64,000 bases of DNA from Epiperipatus broadwayi. Taxonomy: Eukaryota; Onychophora; Udeonychophora; Euonychophora; Peripatidae. How positions within the stretch are numbered: the stretch's first letter is position 1; every line of letters begins with the position of its first letter. The position numbers and the translations under genes were made by a program. Below are positions 61,331-64,000 of this stretch, piece after piece. The stretch covers positions 3,172,142 to 3,236,141 of the forward strand of contig JAQFVV010006273.1 in NCBI GenBank assembly GCA_028023455.1. Reading direction: 5' to 3'. A model generated the notes under the pieces. It was not told the DNA's origin. It saw only the letters and a list, made by a program, of their open reading frames with translations, and made no database searches.

Positions 61331-62896
61331 TTAGAGAATTGTGTTAAAACCATATGATGCTACCAAGTTGTGTATGACATTGTGGGTTTTTTGGTAAATC
61401 AATGCCTGAATGGAGTGGAGAGCAAGACCATTTAGCTTTCTTGGTCGCTGAGTGCCTTTGAGGCTGATCGCGACCATTTTACCTCTCCAGAAAAGCCTTG
61501 AGCACAAGCCATTTATTTTATTTATGAAGCTTTTGTTGCATTTGATAAATAAAATAAAGTATGATATTTTTGGCATCACATTCATGTTAATTAGTGCTAC
61601 CTTGCCAGGGAGGGAAAGGTAGACTTGTGACAAGAAAGTTATGAATTTGTTTGTTGTTTCCAGGATGTTGCCCTGAATCTCTTTGGCCATCGCTGTGGTA
61701 AATTTGAAGATGGAAAACCCAAGATATCTCTGTGGCTTGGCAGAGAAGAGGGTGTTGATTTTCCTTCCTGAAACAATTTTCCAGGAGGCAGACTTGCTGG
61801 GATTGAATTGCAGCCTGTATTTCTCAGTATAGCAGCTTAATATTGTTTGTAGCAAAGGAATATGTTTTCTTGATGGTAGGATGATCATTACATCATCCAT
61901 GTAGACAAACGTGTTGCATTCTCTGTTTAAATTGGGTATAAAGAGACCTGGTAGATTTTTTCCAAATCCATCAGGAGAGGATTTATATATGCGATGAAGC
62001 ATAGAGCACTGAGGGGGGAACCCTGAGAGAAAGTTTGTGTCGGTTTAAATCCAGAGGTGATGTTATTATCCATAGTGATAAAAATTTCCCTGTTGTATAG
62101 TAAATTGCTTATGATCTGGACAGCAGCTGCAGAAACATCATACTCGGCCAAAATATTTAAGAGTATGTCTATATGTACCGAGTCAAAGGCCGCAGCAATG
62201 TCCAGTTGAATAGCTAGCAGCCCTGACTTCCGGTGGATTCTGACATAATCAATGATGCCCATTGTGGGTGCAGTAGAGGATTCCTTCTTGGCATATTGGT
62301 TGTTAGATATGTGCTTTAAGACATTTGGTTGGATGAGGTCTTTGATCATGGACTCTACAATTTTAATTAGAAGGGGTGTCATGGAAATAGGTCTGATGTT
62401 TGAGAGATCCATAACCAGATTTTTTTTATAAATGGAACCAGTGCCACTGTGTAAAGGTTAGGTATCACTCTATTACCAGTTGCTAGGTAATCCACCATCT
62501 TCTTCATTATGGGAATTGCTAATTGATTGAGGTGTAGGATTAGGAATCTGGGAATCCCATGTAATCCAGGATGTACACCATCTGGAAGGGAAGATATTTT
62601 CTGTTGGAGTAGGTTTTCTGTGATCCCATGTGGTGCCTGTAGATCAACTTCAGACCAGTATTGTGTGCCATTGAAGATTGTGGGTTGCATTCTTTCCTGG
62701 AAGTGTTCTTTTATTGTGTTCATCATAGGTGTTCCCAGCAAGGTTTTCCCATCTGCAATGATGGAGGTGGGAGTGGTTTTGTTATTTTTCCCTCCAAGTG
62801 CCCATCTCAAGTAGCCTTTTGTCCAGTGGTGTTGTTGAGATAAATAGCATTTGACTCTCCTAATGGATAGGTATTCCGCCAGGATTTTTGTCTTGA
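61331..62896 (-). pseudogene. LINE reverse transcriptase domain
   Basis: Three overlapping frames give, in order: SSLPDGVHPGLHGIPRFLI, VIPNLYTVALVPFIKK, DLSNIRPISMTPLLIKIVES, LAIQLDIAAAFDSVHIDIL, FSQGSPLSALCFIAYI, TFVYMDDVMIILPSRK. The three catalytic Asp sites (LDIAAAFD and YMDD) are kept. Frameshifts lie near 62400 and 61960. Confidence 0.88.
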
Positions 62897-63163
62897 TCAG
62901 TATAGGTTTTTAAGACTATATATATCTTGTGTTTTGATAGGTTGACTTTGGAGCATCTGAAGCTGATTCTCTATTTGTAGAAGATCTCTAAAGAGGCCAT
63001 TAGGGCCTTTGGCTTTCATGGTGTGGTGTTTTAATATTGTCTGTAGGATGTCTAAAAATGAAAACCAGGCTTCTTCAGCTGGTCTTGGACAGATGTTGAT
63101 TTTGTGAAAATATATATAAGATTCAGACACTACGGCCTCTGTCATGTTTGATTTTGTTACCAT
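62897..63163 (-). pseudogene. LINE endonuclease-RT linker
   Basis: In frame with the endonuclease after a TGA. Contains EEAWFSFLDILQTILKHH and KAKGPNGLFRDLLQIENQL, typical of the poorly conserved linker before the RT. Confidence 0.7.
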
Positions 63164-64000
63164 TCACATGGTTTTGTGAAGTGCCTTTGAGGTTGGGAGG
63201 CCAGCCATGGTTTCAAGAGTAACTACAAGGGTCATATGGTCCGAAAATGAAACTGGTAAAAGTTTTGCATTTAAATGAAAGTGTAAATCTGGTGAATAAT
63301 ATAATAGGTCTATTAGGGTTTGGTGTGCTTTGGTATAAAAGGAGTAGGATCTGGGAGGAAGGAATCCTTCCCCACATATCAAGTTTCTGTTTATCGGTGG
63401 AAGAAATTTTAAATTAAAGTGACCATATGTGGTGTTAAAATCTCCCAATATAAGTAAAGAGCCTGATTTGTTGCTAAGGATAGCATTTAAAGTCTGAATG
63501 ATTTTGTGATAGATAGTAGGATTGTTTGAAGTGTATATATAAGCTATATTTATACTGTAGCCCCAATAGTCTATTTCTAATAGATTAAGTTGTTATCCAA
63601 ATAGAGTATACAGAATTTGTTTTGAGGAAATTTTTTGTTAATTAATACTCCAACCCCTCCAGCTGCTGAATGTCCAACTGAAAATTTAGTGAAGCCCATG
63701 AAGGCAATTAATGTTTTTATTTTAGTGTCAGTTTTATTATGGAATTTGGTTTCCCCCATCAGAAGAATGTGAGGAGAGTTAATGCTTATCGAATTTCTAA
63801 TTGCGTGAGCACGAGCCAACGAGTTAAGGCCACGAACATTAATCCCTGCAATTTTATAGTTCATAATATAGTGTCCCTGCCCACCCCCCTGCTGGGCAAT
63901 GGTCTCAGGGAGAATTTGGAAGTAAATGACTATAATTGGTTTCTTGATCTGATGCTTCTTCCAATGAGAGTTAGAAGTTGATTTGATTCCATGAGTACTG
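63164..64000 (-). pseudogene. LINE APE endonuclease domain
   Basis: INVRGLNSLARAHAI, ILLMGETKF, GGVGVLIN, then after one frameshift near 63580 YWGYSINIAYIYTSNNP, LLILGDFNTTYGH, and VSFSDHMTLVV. Catalytic motifs N (INVRGLN), E (GETK), Y..N, GDFN and SDH are all visible, so nicking residues were preserved until recent decay. The same frame stays open upstream of the Met at 63864 to the window edge, so the start is undefined. Confidence 0.88.

Larger units (their letters stand above)
60600..64000 (-). mobile_element. APE-type LINE, decayed, truncated by the window edge
   Basis: A minus-strand non-LTR retrotransposon: APE endonuclease, linker, reverse transcriptase, C-terminal domain with a Cys/His motif, then a GC-poor 3' tail. 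Frames shift at least four times and two in-frame stops occur (near 63164 and 61328), so it is inactive. Its base composition is clearly less AT-rich than the surroundings. The clade is not certain. Reading frame continues upstream past 64000. Confidence 0.88.

Noticed and set aside
62527-62843. Plus-strand open frames opposite the LINE
   Set aside because: Antisense shadows of the minus-strand reverse transcriptase region.

Overview
The window is strongly AT-rich, repeat-dense metazoan DNA with spliceosomal introns; nothing in it is bacterial. The only cellular gene I can recover is on the minus strand: eight exons of an ABC transporter of subfamily C (closest from memory to ABCC5/MRP5) between about 46.05 and 6.58 kb. 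They run from the linker before nucleotide-binding domain 1 (NBD1), through Walker A, Q-loop, signature, Walker B and H-loop, into the linker after NBD1. TMD1 must lie to the right of the last exon and TMD2/NBD2 to the left of the first; I found no exons for them. Exon phases agree at every junction. Introns range from 72 nt to about 15 kb and are filled with mobile DNA. The organism is probably an invertebrate (AT-rich, many Penelope-type remnants, an arthropod-like gag), but this is inference only.

The most striking content is a set of short repeats carrying hammerhead ribozyme (HHR) motifs. Family A (about 12 loci at 7.0-8.1, 10.4-11.0, 11.7, 13.4-13.95, 15.65, 16.5-17.6, 22.8, 37.2-38.2, 44.1, 49.25-50.1 and 59.2 kb) has a 451-nt monomer, one HHR per monomer and a two-part helix I. 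Family B (24.6-25.4 and 27.3-28.6 kb) includes a dimer with two canonical HHR cores 422 nt apart. Family C (45.4-45.7, 52.5-52.9, 55.9-56.3 kb) pairs an HHR with a Pol III B-box-like segment. In all three, helix III is a short palindrome with no real loop, which in known hammerheads favours dimeric cleavage. Most family A loci are foldback insertions flanked by 11-14 bp target-site duplications. Their two arms share private variants, and one end carries a 60-70 nt tail. This resembles retrozymes and Penelope-like elements (PLEs). Decayed PLE GIY-YIG endonuclease fragments at 8.46-8.73 and 48.38-48.66 kb show that a possible helper existed in this genome.

Between 29.51 and 36.09 kb lies a young LTR element on the minus strand: 1.8-kb nearly identical LTRs, a tRNA-Pro-like primer site, a purine tract, and a short interior coding only for gag-like proteins. 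It is a gag-only, non-autonomous element. Three LINE remnants are present: 44.75-45.1 (+), 56.3-57.7 (+) and 60.6-64.0 kb (-, frameshifted, with APE endonuclease, reverse transcriptase and a C-terminal Cys/His motif). Other items are a tRNA-Gly-like sequence at 12.63 kb, two strong foldback hairpins (42.94-43.13 and 51.35-51.50 kb), a 147-bp tandem repeat split by a family A insertion (43.72-44.36 kb), and a GC-richer island with a broken reading frame at 54.6-55.0 kb. The rest is AT-rich intron or intergenic sequence with simple repeats.
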